A DNA stretch of 64,000 nt, from positions 4,216,001 to 4,280,000 of the forward strand of contig NZ_CP102285.1 in assembly GCF_025151045.1 (NCBI RefSeq), in the 5' to 3' direction. Both the position numbers and the translations under genes were made by a program. This document shows, in pieces, positions 1-9,216 of the stretch (position 1 is its first letter; every line of letters begins with the position of its first letter). Below the pieces are notes generated by a model, which searched no databases, was not told the DNA's origin, and saw nothing but the letters and a program-made list of their open reading frames with translations. This stretch comes from Parabacteroides johnsonii DSM 18315. GTDB taxonomy: Bacteria; Bacteroidota; Bacteroidia; Bacteroidales; Tannerellaceae.

Positions 1-1425
1 GAACTCATACGAGGCACTTCCACCGAATGCCAGCATCTTGAAAAATTTGGCACGGTTCAACTGATCCGCATAGATACGGAAAGAGGTACTGGAAGGGTAT
101 TTCGTATCATACTTTATCAGACTGGGGAAAAGTACCTGTGGGAAAGTCAGCGTACCGCTGATACCGAACTCCCAGCTGTTGATCGCCGAGCTGCTGCCTG
201 AAACTCGTTTGCCGGTTTGCCATTCGTAGGAACCACGCATGCTGACGCCGAATGTCTCTCCTCCTCCGAATACATTCCGCTTGGTAACACTGAAGATGGC
301 ACCCGGACCTGTCTGGTCATTACTCTTGGTGGTCACGTTTAGTTCCAGCTCGCCATCCAGCGGAAGGTCGTAAACAGTATTGATCTGCAAGTTCAGCGTG
401 TCGCAACGACGGGCAGTATCTTTAGGGATATATTGCATTTCCGAATAACGGAAAATGCCGAGACGGGAGAAGCCGGTCTGGGTCTTTTCTTGCTGTTGCT
501 GTGAATAAAGATCGCCGGGGCGGAATTTCAGCCGGTCGTACAGCACCTTCGGACGAACACGTAGTTTTCCTTCATAAAAGATAGTCATATCTTTATACCG
601 GATGGAATCTGTCGGAGGTTCGTTGTTGTAGCCGTTCAAGAAGACCGATATATCGCCTATTTTCCAGGGACGCAGTACGGTGCGTGGCAGCCCCGGTTTA
701 GTGGAGATACGGAGTGCCACCTTTCCGGGATTCATGATCGTATCGGCTTGGTAACTAATAAATTCGGGACGGAAATAATAATATCCGTTGTTACGAAGCA
801 GGGAAGATATGCGCTGACGTTCGGCTTCGAGTTGTACGACATTGAAATTATCTCCGTCGTGTAGAAGCCGGTCGCCGATGTTGCGCTGGACGAGCGTGTC
901 GATACGATGCCGTAGCCGGACGTAAGCAATGCTGTCGTATGTGTAGGCATTGTTCATCTCCACCCTGTAGCTGATCTTTGCCTTTTTAGGGTTCTTGGGG
1001 TCCGGTTCCACTTCGTATGCAGTAGCTCCGTTGAAGTAGCCGTATTCGCGGAGCAGGTTATAGGCCACTTTTGTCCGGACTTCCGGATTGACCGTGTTGA
1101 TGAAAACGGGTTTGGACGCCAGTTTGTTGAATATCCATTTATTGAATTTGCCCCTTCTGTTCACGAACGCATTGTACACCCATAGCCCGAACGGTAAGGG
1201 GATACGGATAGACGAACTCCCCAGCAGGGCGTTATTGGGCGGATAGGCAAGGGCTGCCTCTATTTCCGTCAGCGCTTCTTCTCCTTCCTTGCTTTTGTCC
1301 TCGTTCGTCACTTCAATCTTCTTGATTCCCGTATATAAAACTTCCCCCTCCGGCAAATTCTTCGTTGTGGAGCAGGAAGCAAGCAGGAATAACGAAATAT
1401 ATGCGATATATTTGATGTGTTTCAT
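1..1425 (-). CDS. tamL: TamA/BamA-family outer-membrane assembly lipoprotein (TamL-like), 3' end cut by window
   Basis: The gene starts at the ATG complementary to 1423-1425 and runs off the left edge, leaving about 475 N-terminal residues. The N-terminus is a lipoprotein signal (hydrophobic stretch ending LLASCS, Cys at about residue 17). A long POTRA-like region follows, and a BamA/TamA-type barrel begins near residue 375 (GPGAIFSVTKRNVFGGGE). Lipidated TamA homologues are typical of Bacteroidota and are sometimes called TamL. They work with TamB in outer-membrane protein or lipid transfer. Its start overlaps the tamB stop by four bases (ATGA), so the two are probably translationally coupled. 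The family call is firm. The substrate is unknown. Confidence 0.88.
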   Translation of the reverse strand, partial: MKHIKYIAYISLFLLASCSTTKNLPEGEVLYTGIKKIEVTNEDKSKEGEEALTEIEAALAYPPNNALLGSSSIRIPLPFGLWVYNAFVNRRGKFNKWIFNKLASKPVFINTVNPEVRTKVAYNLLREYGYFNGATAYEVEPDPKNPKKAKISYRVEMNNAYTYDSIAYVRLRHRIDTLVQRNIGDRLLHDGDNFNVVQLEAERQRISSLLRNNGYYYFRPEFISYQADTIMNPGKVALRISTKPGLPRTVLRPWKIGDISVFLNGYNNEPPTDSIRYKDMTIFYEGKLRVRPKVLYDRLKFRPGDLYSQQQQEKTQTGFSRLGIFRYSEMQYIPKDTARRCDTLNLQINTVYDLPLDGELELNVTTKSNDQTGPGAIFSVTKRNVFGGGETFGVSMRGSYEWQTGKRVSGSSSAINSWEFGISGTLTFPQVLFPSLIKYDTKYPSSTSFRIYADQLNRAKFFKMLAFGGSASYEF

Positions 1426-4400
1426 TTTTTCTCTTCTGTTTGTTTGTCATCCGTTACCGGCTTGGGTTTATTCTTTTTAAAGATGAAGAGTTCACGGAGG
1501 TGAAGCATCTTTTTACGCAGGACGATACCGGCTCCGGTTTCTGTGATCTCGCCTTCCAGCAGGCTTTCGTAGTTCTTGTCGTGGAAGAGCTTGATATAAC
1601 GGGTTCCGCTGCCGTCGAGGCGGTATTCGATCGATACGTTGTCGATGAACTGCTGCGATTGTCCGGTGCCTGCATCCTGTCCGGTTGAAACACGTCCGCC
1701 CAGTATGATACTGATTCGATCGTTGTAGAACCGCTTGGCGAAACGGAAGGAAAAGTCTGTCCGCTCTCCACCCGCTCCTGTACCGTTCTGGTCGTACTGT
1801 TCCATGCCCAAAGTGATATCCACGGACTTCAAGGCGCTTCCCGCGATATTGTTGATCTCACTTTGCAGGAAGCTGTTCAGGGCGGCACCCATATCGAGAC
1901 TCGGTTTCTTTCCGCCGCCACCGACATCGCTCATGTTGAGATACATTCCCGTGACAAGCATCGTGACGGCTATCTGCGACCGTTGCCCTTCGCCCATCTT
2001 GTCCAGTTCTTGTTGCATGGACTGGTCTTCCGGCGCTGAGAGGATAAATTGCAGTTGCAAGTTCTCCAAAGTTTGCTTGATAGCCACACCGACGTTGAAG
2101 GTGACCAACCGTGAGCTACCGTCGTCCTGTGTGACGGATGCCCGCATTCGCTCGGTTGCCGTCAGGTTCAGCATCGGGTCCATCGGGTTGCCACTCCACT
2201 GGACGTAACTGCCGTCCTGTATCGTAAACTCTTTGAGCGGAATAATCGGCATGGCATATTTTACCATGCCTCCCGAAAGCGTATAACGTCCGTTCAGGAT
2301 CATTTCACCCTGTGTCGTATACTGGAATGACAAGTCGCCACCTCCCTCCAGTTCCACGCGGCTCGATTGGTCGGGGGTGATGTCTGCGTTCAGACGCACA
2401 GCCTGGTCAATCCGAATGGTCATCAACATGTCCAGTCCGCCGATGGGCAGGGGGGCTTCCGGGCGGTGTCGGCGGGTCAGCAGCGTATCGGAGAAATCGG
2501 TAAAAGTCACAAGATCAGCCAAGCGGTCTTGAGCCGTGAGTGAGGATTCCTGCATCACGTAAGTGACGTTCGTTCCTCCTAACAGTTGTAAATCTCCTCT
2601 CATGATCAAGGCGTCGAGCGGTCCTTTGACTGTCGAGTTGAGGTTGACAAGCAGTTTGCCGTACACCATGCTCTCCTTATTGCGTTTCACATTCAGCAGT
2701 TGCATGTCGTGAGCTGTCAGTTTCAGGTTCGCCATCATCCGAGAAGGATTATGAATGTCGATCGTCCCGTCGATTACAAACGGATTGGTTCCCGAAGCAT
2801 AGATGTTGTATTTATCGAAACTGATCAGATTATCCTTGATCTTGATATCCTGCTTGTCGAAGCGGAAGGAAGAACCGACCGCCGTGACATATACCGCTGA
2901 ACTGTCCATCCGCACATACCCGTTGACAGCAGGAGCAGAGGTAGTCCCGGTTATTGCCAGCTCTCCTTGTAAGGCCCCCGTCAGTTTGGCCATGTTGTCT
3001 GGAATGAACGGGTTTACCATCTCCAACGGTAAGGCGGTGATATTCATATTTCCATCCAGATAATCTGTTTTCCCCATTTTATAATAGGCATTGATAGCCG
3101 CTACCTCGTTACGGTCGCGGAAAAAGTGCATGTCGACCTGATGCTCCTTGTCGCTAAGCGGTAGGTAAACAGTATTGAACATCAGTTCTCCTACCCGACC
3201 CCCTTCATAGAACAGGCTGTCGATATGAGCGTCTGCCACCACCATGAAGCTGCTGTCCGAAGGGGCATACTGCAAGTCGGCACTCAACATCCCCCGCATG
3301 GAAGGGAGGTCCGGGAACCCCTTCGTGATTGCATCCAAGTCTATCTGGCTCAACTCGGCATGGATTTCTTCCATTCCTTCTCCCCCGGCAAGCGAATGGA
3401 TCCAGAGCGAAGCATTGTTTTCACCTGTCAGCCGGACATCGGCGGCAATATCTTTTATGTTGCGGTACAGAATATAATTGTCAGCATTCAGCTTAAACGT
3501 GCGGAAAGCCAATATCGGATCTTCTGGAAAGAGATGCAGCCGGAGTCCTTCTTTCTCCTTGTCGACACGGACCCCTAACCGGATACCGGTTTTGCCCTGG
3601 CCGTCGGTATATTTCAGTTCGGCATCGGCAAATGTATTACGGAGCTTCCCTTGCAAGCCAGCGGTGAAAGGTTGTTGCTTCCTGTATTTTGTCTTGATGA
3701 CTTTTGTGTCGTATAGCAAGCCGAGCGAATCCTGCTGGACAATGAGACAGATCGTGTCGATCCGTGTCGTGTCCTGCATCAGGTTGAAGAGATCGGCATC
3801 GAGGAAGAAACCTTCTTCCGGTGAGGTACTGGCTTCGATATCCAAGTTGTCAAAGGTGATATAATACTGTTGCAGGATGTTATAGATCGGATTATCCTTG
3901 CCTGCCGTGATCTTCAGGTCCATATCCGGCAAGAGCGGACGGAAAGCAGGTATGTTGATCATTGAATCACGTTCCAACTGTTGGGTGAGGCCTTCGTTTA
4001 TTTTCGTGAACTTATCGGTTATCGTCTCGATATCCGCATTTCCGGTCAAGACGATTCCGAGGTCTCCGGCGTGGAAAGAAACACGTGTCGTGTCTTTATC
4101 GCTGTGAGCTCGTAGAGTTAATGTTTTCGGGTGGAACGTACCGGTTGGATTTATCAGTTCCCAGTTGCCGAGGGTTATGTCCACCTGGTTATTCTTCCCC
4201 ATATCTGTTTCCGCTTCTGCAAAAAGCTGGAAGGAAGTGGCCAGCGAATCGTTCATAAAGTGCATACCGTACAGGTCCAGGTTTTGCACGTCTGCGATCA
4301 GCATAGCATTCACTTTCTTCTTGTGGAGGGTTGCATTCAGCGACATATCCATCTTTGCAAGCGGATAATGACTAAGCAGGTCGAATTTCAACAAGTTCTT

Positions 4401-6050
4401 TTCCAGCGAACCGTCTAGCTTTACGTCAGATACGGCATATGTCCCATACTCGATATTCGTAATCTTCCCATCTAATTTAGCCCAGGTGGAAACGCGGAAC
4501 GGATCATACCCTTTCCCCTCGGCACGGATCGAGGCGGTCAGGTGGTAAAGGGAATCTTTGGGCAGGAAATTGGTCGGTTTCAAACTGTCAACCTTCAGGT
4601 CAGCCAGGTAAGACTCCTGTATGGGGTTATAGCGTGCCGTCAGTCCGACCTTACCTTCGCCTTGTGTAAGCAAAAGGTCGGTGCGGTACTCTTGGTTCTG
4701 CAAAGTCGCTTCCCCTTTCAGCTTCATTGCCGGAAGGTTATAGCGTGAACGTTCGGATTCCGGTAACATGCTGAGAACAAAATCGAGATTCCCGGTTTGT
4801 GCATCCATCTGAAACTTACCCGAACGGCGGATACTGTCTGCCACCGCTTTCATCTCTCCTGTGATATTCAGATTGAAGACGCCTGGCAGTTCCCCTTTCA
4901 GCTGGCGCAGCCGTAAAGCAGCCAGGTTTCCTTCTATTCCGGCCGTCAGTCTGATTTCTTTTTGGGGATAGGCTTGTTTGAACTCCTTGGGGAGAGGACC
5001 GGCAAAGATAAATACATCCTCTTTTCCTACTGAGGCAGTCAGCAGGCTACGGAGCGTGCTGCTCGGCGTATCGTCGAACGAGTTCCAAGGGACGGTTGCC
5101 AATAGCCGGATCTCCGAGTAAGGTGTTTTTAATAGAAGCTCCGGAACCTGTATCGTCGTGCTGTCACTACTGATGTCTCCGGTCAGCGAGCTGAGCGTCA
5201 GACCTGATCGGTCATTGGCCGAAAATTCTTTGATCCGGACACTGATGTCTCTACCTCCATATAAAAGCGAATCGATCTGGATATTCACATCATTCAAGGC
5301 TATATGTGACGGATCGAAACCCGGCGTCGGTTCACTGTAGCTACCGTCATAGCTAAGGGAAGAGCCGGACAGAAGAAACCGGGATGCACTGTAGCGTGCT
5401 GATCCGAGGTCGACCATTCCGTCGGTCAGTCCCGCCTTGTCGATGTAAGTCGAAAGACGTAGCGAGTCGTCCGGCATTTGCATGGCAAACGCTACTCGGT
5501 TCAAGTCGATTTGGTCCAGCTTTAATTTCCAACCCACTGTCGTCGATGTCGTATCCTTGTTTGTTGTCGTGTCGTTTATCAGGAGGGTGATGGCTGTGTC
5601 CGAAAGATCGATTTTGTTCAGCCGGGCGATCTCTTTTCCGAGGTCTATACGATCTGCTTTGGCATAGAGCTTTCCTAAAGTACCTTTGATCTCCATTCCC
5701 TCAATCAGATTGCCTGTATTGGCTTTCATGCCACGCAGGTCGATTGCATCCACCAATACTTCTTTTTTCAGCAGTGGCAGCGGACGGATGTTGACCTGGA
5801 AACTTTCGAGTGACAATAATGTGTCGGGAGGGGTTATGACTTTTACGTCCCGTACCGTCAGGTTCAGCGGGAAGGAAAGACGTATCTGCCCGATCCTGAT
5901 ATTCATACCGGTTGTTTCACTGGCATATTCGGTGGCTAACCGCACAGCGAAATTCTGGAAGGGAGGTATATATAAAAGAATTGAAATCAAGATGACCAAT
6001 ACCATCGGTATCAGGCATATGATCCCTATTCGCTTCATCCAACGTTTCAT
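1422..6050 (-). CDS. tamB: Translocation/assembly module protein TamB (DUF490), AsmA-like
   Basis: This is a 1542-residue protein with one N-terminal membrane anchor (about residues 8-28). A very long repetitive beta-rich region follows, with AsmA/TamB-type motifs, and the C-terminal DUF490 domain contains GGLDMLMTIRI and the SFRFAKRFYNDRISIILGG segment. TamB proteins span the periplasm and bridge inner and outer membranes, probably as a lipid conduit, and partner a TamA/BamA barrel. Here that barrel is encoded immediately downstream with a 4-base overlap. The length fits Bacteroidota TamB. A TAnnTTTG promoter lies about 70 bases upstream. Confidence 0.93.
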   Translation of the reverse strand: MKRWMKRIGIICLIPMVLVILISILLYIPPFQNFAVRLATEYASETTGMNIRIGQIRLSFPLNLTVRDVKVITPPDTLLSLESFQVNIRPLPLLKKEVLVDAIDLRGMKANTGNLIEGMEIKGTLGKLYAKADRIDLGKEIARLNKIDLSDTAITLLINDTTTNKDTTSTTVGWKLKLDQIDLNRVAFAMQMPDDSLRLSTYIDKAGLTDGMVDLGSARYSASRFLLSGSSLSYDGSYSEPTPGFDPSHIALNDVNIQIDSLLYGGRDISVRIKEFSANDRSGLTLSSLTGDISSDSTTIQVPELLLKTPYSEIRLLATVPWNSFDDTPSSTLRSLLTASVGKEDVFIFAGPLPKEFKQAYPQKEIRLTAGIEGNLAALRLRQLKGELPGVFNLNITGEMKAVADSIRRSGKFQMDAQTGNLDFVLSMLPESERSRYNLPAMKLKGEATLQNQEYRTDLLLTQGEGKVGLTARYNPIQESYLADLKVDSLKPTNFLPKDSLYHLTASIRAEGKGYDPFRVSTWAKLDGKITNIEYGTYAVSDVKLDGSLEKNLLKFDLLSHYPLAKMDMSLNATLHKKKVNAMLIADVQNLDLYGMHFMNDSLATSFQLFAEAETDMGKNNQVDITLGNWELINPTGTFHPKTLTLRAHSDKDTTRVSFHAGDLGIVLTGNADIETITDKFTKINEGLTQQLERDSMINIPAFRPLLPDMDLKITAGKDNPIYNILQQYYITFDNLDIEASTSPEEGFFLDADLFNLMQDTTRIDTICLIVQQDSLGLLYDTKVIKTKYRKQQPFTAGLQGKLRNTFADAELKYTDGQGKTGIRLGVRVDKEKEGLRLHLFPEDPILAFRTFKLNADNYILYRNIKDIAADVRLTGENNASLWIHSLAGGEGMEEIHAELSQIDLDAITKGFPDLPSMRGMLSADLQYAPSDSSFMVVADAHIDSLFYEGGRVGELMFNTVYLPLSDKEHQVDMHFFRDRNEVAAINAYYKMGKTDYLDGNMNITALPLEMVNPFIPDNMAKLTGALQGELAITGTTSAPAVNGYVRMDSSAVYVTAVGSSFRFDKQDIKIKDNLISFDKYNIYASGTNPFVIDGTIDIHNPSRMMANLKLTAHDMQLLNVKRNKESMVYGKLLVNLNSTVKGPLDALIMRGDLQLLGGTNVTYVMQESSLTAQDRLADLVTFTDFSDTLLTRRHRPEAPLPIGGLDMLMTIRIDQAVRLNADITPDQSSRVELEGGGDLSFQYTTQGEMILNGRYTLSGGMVKYAMPIIPLKEFTIQDGSYVQWSGNPMDPMLNLTATERMRASVTQDDGSSRLVTFNVGVAIKQTLENLQLQFILSAPEDQSMQQELDKMGEGQRSQIAVTMLVTGMYLNMSDVGGGGKKPSLDMGAALNSFLQSEINNIAGSALKSVDITLGMEQYDQNGTGAGGERTDFSFRFAKRFYNDRISIILGGRVSTGQDAGTGQSQQFIDNVSIEYRLDGSGTRYIKLFHDKNYESLLEGEITETGAGIVLRKKMLHLRELFIFKKNKPKPVTDDKQTEEKK

Positions 6051-6120
6051 TTGTTCTTATTGTGTGTTTTCGTTATAATCATAACGGTTAAAGGGTCTGT
6101 TTTGTTTGACATTCCGTTAA

Positions 6121-6128
6121 CAAAAATA
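6121..6128 (-). promoter_or_regulatory. -7 promoter element (TATTTTTG) for tamB-tamL
   Basis: On the minus strand this reads TATTTTTG, matching the Bacteroidota -7 consensus TAnnTTTG. It gives a 5' leader of about 60-65 bases before tamB. It lies in the divergent gap shared with the phosphatase gene on the plus strand, for which I see no matching consensus. Confidence 0.55.
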
Positions 6129-6224
6129 GGGAATAAATTAAAAATAAAGAAGTAATATCGATAAAACGGTAATAATAGCTGTCCAGAGTCGTTATATTAA
6201 GGCTGAACATAAAAAGATTAAACG

Positions 6225-7013
6225 ATGATTGGAATATCTGACCTGGAATATCTTTGTGCGGAAGTACGGCAAATAGCCCGTAAAGCCGGTGCATTTCTGT
6301 GTGACGAACGGCAAAAGTTCGACCAGGAGCGAGTGGAGGAAAAGAGTGCACACAATTATGTCTCGTATGTAGATAAAGAATCTGAACGGCGTCTGATCGA
6401 ACAGCTCTCGACATTACTTCCCGGAGCTGGGTTTATTGCCGAAGAGGGTTCGGGGAGCCTGACGGACGAGGAGTATTGTTGGGTGATCGATCCGCTCGAC
6501 GGGACTTCTAACTATATCCATGATATGGCTCCCTACAGTGTCAGTATCGCCTTGAGGGATAAGGAAGAACTGTTGTTGGGAGTTGTATATGAGGTTTGTC
6601 GCAATGAATGTTTTTATGCTTGGAAAGGAAGCTAGGCTTATCTGGACGGTAAAGAGATACGGGTAACGGATGTTGCTGTCCTGGATAAAGCTTTTGTTGC
6701 GCTTGGTTTCCCCTATGATTCCGATCACTACCGTCCGGTCGCCCAAAAGCTGGTAGATCGTTTGTATGGCTATGCCGGAGGGACGAGGCTGTTGGGATCT
6801 GCTGCGGCCGAGCTCTGTTACGTTGCTTGTGGTCGGTTCGATGCCCGGATAGAAGGATATCTTGGCCCGTGGGATGTTGCGGCAGGCGGTCTGATTCTGA
6901 TGCAGGCGGGTGGCAGGCTGTCAGACTTTTCTGGTGGCGACACTTGGCCTTCAGCCAAGCAGGTGGTGGCGAGTAACGGGGTGATACATGACACGATCCT
7001 CCACTTGTTGTAG
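6225..7013 (+). pseudogene. Inositol-monophosphatase-family phosphatase interrupted by one in-frame amber codon
   Basis: One reading frame of 263 codons encodes an almost full-length IMPase/SuhB/CysQ-type protein, except that codon 137 is TAG (6633-6635). The metal-binding motifs IDPLDGTSNY and FIAEEGS lie before the stop. The second signature (WDVAAGGLI, near residue 225) lies after it, in the same frame. Homology continues without a shift (ending KGS, then AYLDGKEIRV), so a single base change, for example from AAG, CAG or GAG, explains it. The 136-residue N-terminal product lacks essential C-terminal residues and should be inactive. A sequencing error or amber read-through remains possible. 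The family normally removes phosphate from inositol phosphates or 3'-phosphoadenosine phosphate. Confidence 0.82.
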
Positions 7014-7024
7014 TATTGTTTTTA

Positions 7025-7222
7025 TCAATGCCGGTATCTCCTTCTCCAGTCTTTTTTGAGGACTTTCCTTCGGATTAGAATGATCGGAATAAATATGACA
7101 GCTATCCAAAAGAGGCTAATCAGCATAAGAGTTAGGGAAGAAAAGTTCTCCGGCATCAATGCTTTGTCAGCCTGTTTATCAGGTATTGCTTCGGAATGTA
7201 TCTCTTTGGCGGACAGGTTCAT
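7025..7222 (-). CDS. Small single-span membrane protein, unknown function
   Basis: This 65-residue ORF has a polar N-terminus, one hydrophobic helix (about residues 30-50, LTLMLISLFWIAVIFIPIIL) and a strongly basic tail (RRKVLKKDWRRRYRH). That pattern suggests a membrane span with a cytoplasmic C-terminus. A TAnnTTTG element lies about 27 bases upstream, supporting expression. The ORF is convergent with the broken phosphatase gene. I recognise no family. It could be a spurious ORF, but the membrane topology and promoter argue for a real gene. Confidence 0.5.
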   Translation of the reverse strand: MNLSAKEIHSEAIPDKQADKALMPENFSSLTLMLISLFWIAVIFIPIILIRRKVLKKDWRRRYRH

Positions 7223-7248
7223 TTTTGCAATCGGTATTATTACTATTT

Positions 7249-7256
7249 CAAATTTA
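7249..7256 (-). promoter_or_regulatory. -7 element (TAAATTTG) for the 65-aa membrane protein
   Basis: The minus strand reads TAAATTTG, a full TAnnTTTG match, 27 bases before the ATG of the small membrane protein. Confidence 0.4.
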
Positions 7257-7318
7257 GAATTCGGAATGCAAAGTTCTGATATATGAGAAGTCTTGTAAAT
7301 ACCGATCAGTAGGTATAA

Positions 7319-7349
7319 TGAAAAAAATCCTACCTATTTTTAGGTAGGA
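7319..7349 (-). terminator. Intrinsic terminator of the MFS transporter gene
   Basis: The minus strand forms a perfect 8-bp stem (CCTACCTA/TAGGTAGG) with a 4-base loop, followed by a run of seven T. It lies about 20 bases after the transporter stop codon. Confidence 0.8.
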
Positions 7350-7368
7350 ATGTAAAAGAAGGAATGAT

Positions 7369-8544
7369 TTATTTGCCGGAAAGGATCGTAATGAGGAGCG
7401 ATATCCCTGCCAACAAGATTCCGATACCTGTAACGCCGGTCCATTCGGCGGCCTGCCAGGCAAATCCTGTAAGAAATGTTCCTAAGGAACCACCTACAAA
7501 ATAAGTGGTCATAAATAATGTATTGACTCGGTTCGGTGCTGTTGGGCACAAGCCGAATATGCTGGATTGGTTGCTTAACTGAATACATTGCATGCCGATA
7601 TCGATAATGATGATGCCAGAAATAATGCCGACATACGAATTTCCGCAGAAATAAAGCAGTAACCAGGAGAAAAGTATCAGGCCGCTACCGATAAAATTAA
7701 AACGACGTACCCCTACTTGCTTGACATATTTTCCAACAAAGGAAGCCGATAAAGCACCGGCTATCCCACAAAGTCCCAACATCCCGACTACATCGCTTCC
7801 TGCAAAAAAAGGAGCTTGCCCCATTTTAAATGCCAGGCAAGACCATAACGTCAGAAATGAACCGAAAGCAAATCCGGCACGAAGCGAATAGATGCGTAAA
7901 AGAGGATATTCTTTTAGTAGCGAGAGAAGCGATTTCATAAGTTCGCTGTATTTTCCTTTAAATGTCGGTCGTATTTCCGGTAATACCCGTGTTGTGACGA
8001 TGGCACAGACAACCATCAAGCCTGTTGCAATAAAGTACATCTCCCGCCATCCGAATATTTCTCCTACGATTCCGCTGATTACCCGCGAGGCCAGTATTCC
8101 TGTTAACAGGCCGGAGACAACCAGCCCGACATTCCGCCCTTTGTTTTCTGGTTTTGAATATAATGCGGCTATCGGTATGAAAATCTGTGGCATTACCGAA
8201 CAGATACCGGTAAAGAGGGAAGCGGTCAGGACTATGTGGATACTCGGCGCTAATGCTATGCTTAGTAGAGAAATGATCAGGATGGAAAAGTTTATGATGA
8301 TGATCTTCTTCCGTTGGAACATGTCTCCAAGCGGAATCACGAACAATAGCCCCATCGCGTAGCCGATCTGCGTAACCATTGCGATTAGGTTCGTAATAAC
8401 TTCAGATACGTGGAGGTCCTGACGTATCATATTTAAAAGCGGTTGGTTATAATAGAGGTTCGCCACCGTTATTCCGGCAACAATCGAGAGTGTCCAAAGG
8501 ATAGAGGCAGGCAATCCTCCATTTTCTTTCAATGTCTGTTTCAT
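7369..8544 (-). CDS. MFS transporter, DHA1/YnfM-like exporter
   Basis: This is a 391-residue, 12-span major facilitator. After the first helices it has ANLYYNQPLL, and a motif-A-like loop (PLGDMFQRKK) lies between TM2 and TM3. Such proteins export small hydrophobic compounds, sugars or amino acids by proton antiport. The substrate cannot be read from sequence. The frame can be extended to a TTG at 8565, but a TAnnTTTG promoter (8563-8570) covers that codon, so the ATG at 8544 is the likely start. An intrinsic terminator follows directly, so the gene is probably monocistronic. Confidence 0.85.
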   Translation of the reverse strand: MKQTLKENGGLPASILWTLSIVAGITVANLYYNQPLLNMIRQDLHVSEVITNLIAMVTQIGYAMGLLFVIPLGDMFQRKKIIIINFSILIISLLSIALAPSIHIVLTASLFTGICSVMPQIFIPIAALYSKPENKGRNVGLVVSGLLTGILASRVISGIVGEIFGWREMYFIATGLMVVCAIVTTRVLPEIRPTFKGKYSELMKSLLSLLKEYPLLRIYSLRAGFAFGSFLTLWSCLAFKMGQAPFFAGSDVVGMLGLCGIAGALSASFVGKYVKQVGVRRFNFIGSGLILFSWLLLYFCGNSYVGIISGIIIIDIGMQCIQLSNQSSIFGLCPTAPNRVNTLFMTTYFVGGSLGTFLTGFAWQAAEWTGVTGIGILLAGISLLITILSGK

Positions 8545-8562
8545 ATTCCGCTTTTTGAACGG

Positions 8563-8570
8563 CAAAAATA
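8563..8570 (-). promoter_or_regulatory. -7 element (TATTTTTG) for the MFS transporter
   Basis: The minus strand reads TATTTTTG about 18 bases before the ATG at 8544. It implies a very short leader and rules out the upstream TTG as start. Confidence 0.5.
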
Positions 8571-8706
8571 CATCAAATTTTTTTATCTAGACATTCTTGA
8601 CAAGGACTGTAAACAGGCTTTCATAAACCATCGTTCGGAAAGTGTGTATTTTCCGCTATGGAGATATACTGTCGTATTCCGGCTTATTGTAAATAAAAGA
8701 TTATTT

Positions 8707-8714
8707 TACATTTG
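8707..8714 (+). promoter_or_regulatory. -7 element (TACATTTG) without a known gene downstream
   Basis: This is a full TAnnTTTG match on the plus strand, immediately upstream of a purine-rich AGGTGAAG and an ATG (8733) that opens a 53-codon ORF. It also precedes a strongly foldable segment. Confidence 0.4.
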
Positions 8715-8732
8715 AGTAGTTTGCAGGTGAAG

Positions 8733-8894
8733 ATGTCCGGAAATCTCCTTGTAGATAGCAAAACGCTTTTTCCCCCTGTGACGACCGTCTTCATGGTGAC
8801 AAAGTTCCTCGTCATAGCCATGAAGGCGGTCATCATATCCCTTGATCTCGGCAACTCACGACAACGAGGATGGTCGTCGTCGGAAAACGGCTAA
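8733..8894 (+). CDS. Possible 53-aa hydrophobic peptide within a structured RNA
   Basis: The ATG at 8733 is preceded by AGGTGAAG, a plausible ribosome-binding site. The 53-residue product has a central hydrophobic stretch (VFMVTKFLVIAMKAVIISLD) flanked by charged residues. The same DNA carries a 14-bp hairpin (8783-8796 with 8818-8831, one G-U pair) and a competing two-part stem (8780-8786 with 8872-8878; 8806-8812 with 8864-8870). A small membrane peptide on a strongly folded mRNA is reminiscent of type I toxins, but the element may equally be a non-coding RNA. I recognise no homologue. Confidence 0.25.
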   Translation: MSGNLLVDSKTLFPPVTTVFMVTKFLVIAMKAVIISLDLGNSRQRGWSSSENG

Positions 8895-9051
8895 ACAGTG
8901 TAGGGTGTCAAATTGGAATGAGCTGGGATTTCAGGGGAAATTAGGAAAAAGACAAAAAGGCTTATTGTATATTTTTGTTATATGTCTGTACGGAAACAAG
9001 ACTCCGAAACTAACCGATTCTGGTGAAAGTGGGGGGCAAATTGATATTACC

Positions 9052-9151
9052 GGACGCAGATGACTCAGAATATGCAGATGGATGCAGATTTATTTTGTTG
9101 ATAATTAATAATATCAGCGTTAATCTGTACTCGTCTGTGTTGTCAGCGTCC
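9052..9151. repeat. Imperfect palindromic intergenic repeat, about 100 bp
   Basis: The left arm starts GGACGCAGATGACTCAGA. The right arm, reverse-complemented, starts GGACGCTGACAACACAGA. Both arms continue through repeated CAGAT words to an AT-rich centre around TTGATAATTAATAA. From memory, CAGAT-rich palindromes of this kind recur between Bacteroidota genes. I infer a non-autonomous repeat. Confidence 0.55.
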
Positions 9152-9216
9152 CATGAATACCGATATTTATCCCCCCCATTTATTTAAAATGTAGATATTG
9201 GCAGACTAGGAGCGGA

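Larger units (their letters stand above)
8571..9216. other. Gene-poor stretch with a promoter, foldable RNA and a palindromic repeat
   Basis: This stretch has no recognisable protein family. It holds a plus-strand TAnnTTTG element (8707-8714), strong overlapping inverted repeats (8779-8878) inside a possible 53-codon ORF, and an imperfect palindrome (9052-9151) between the MFS gene and the DUF4374 lipoprotein. The rest shows nothing I can name. Confidence 0.6.
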
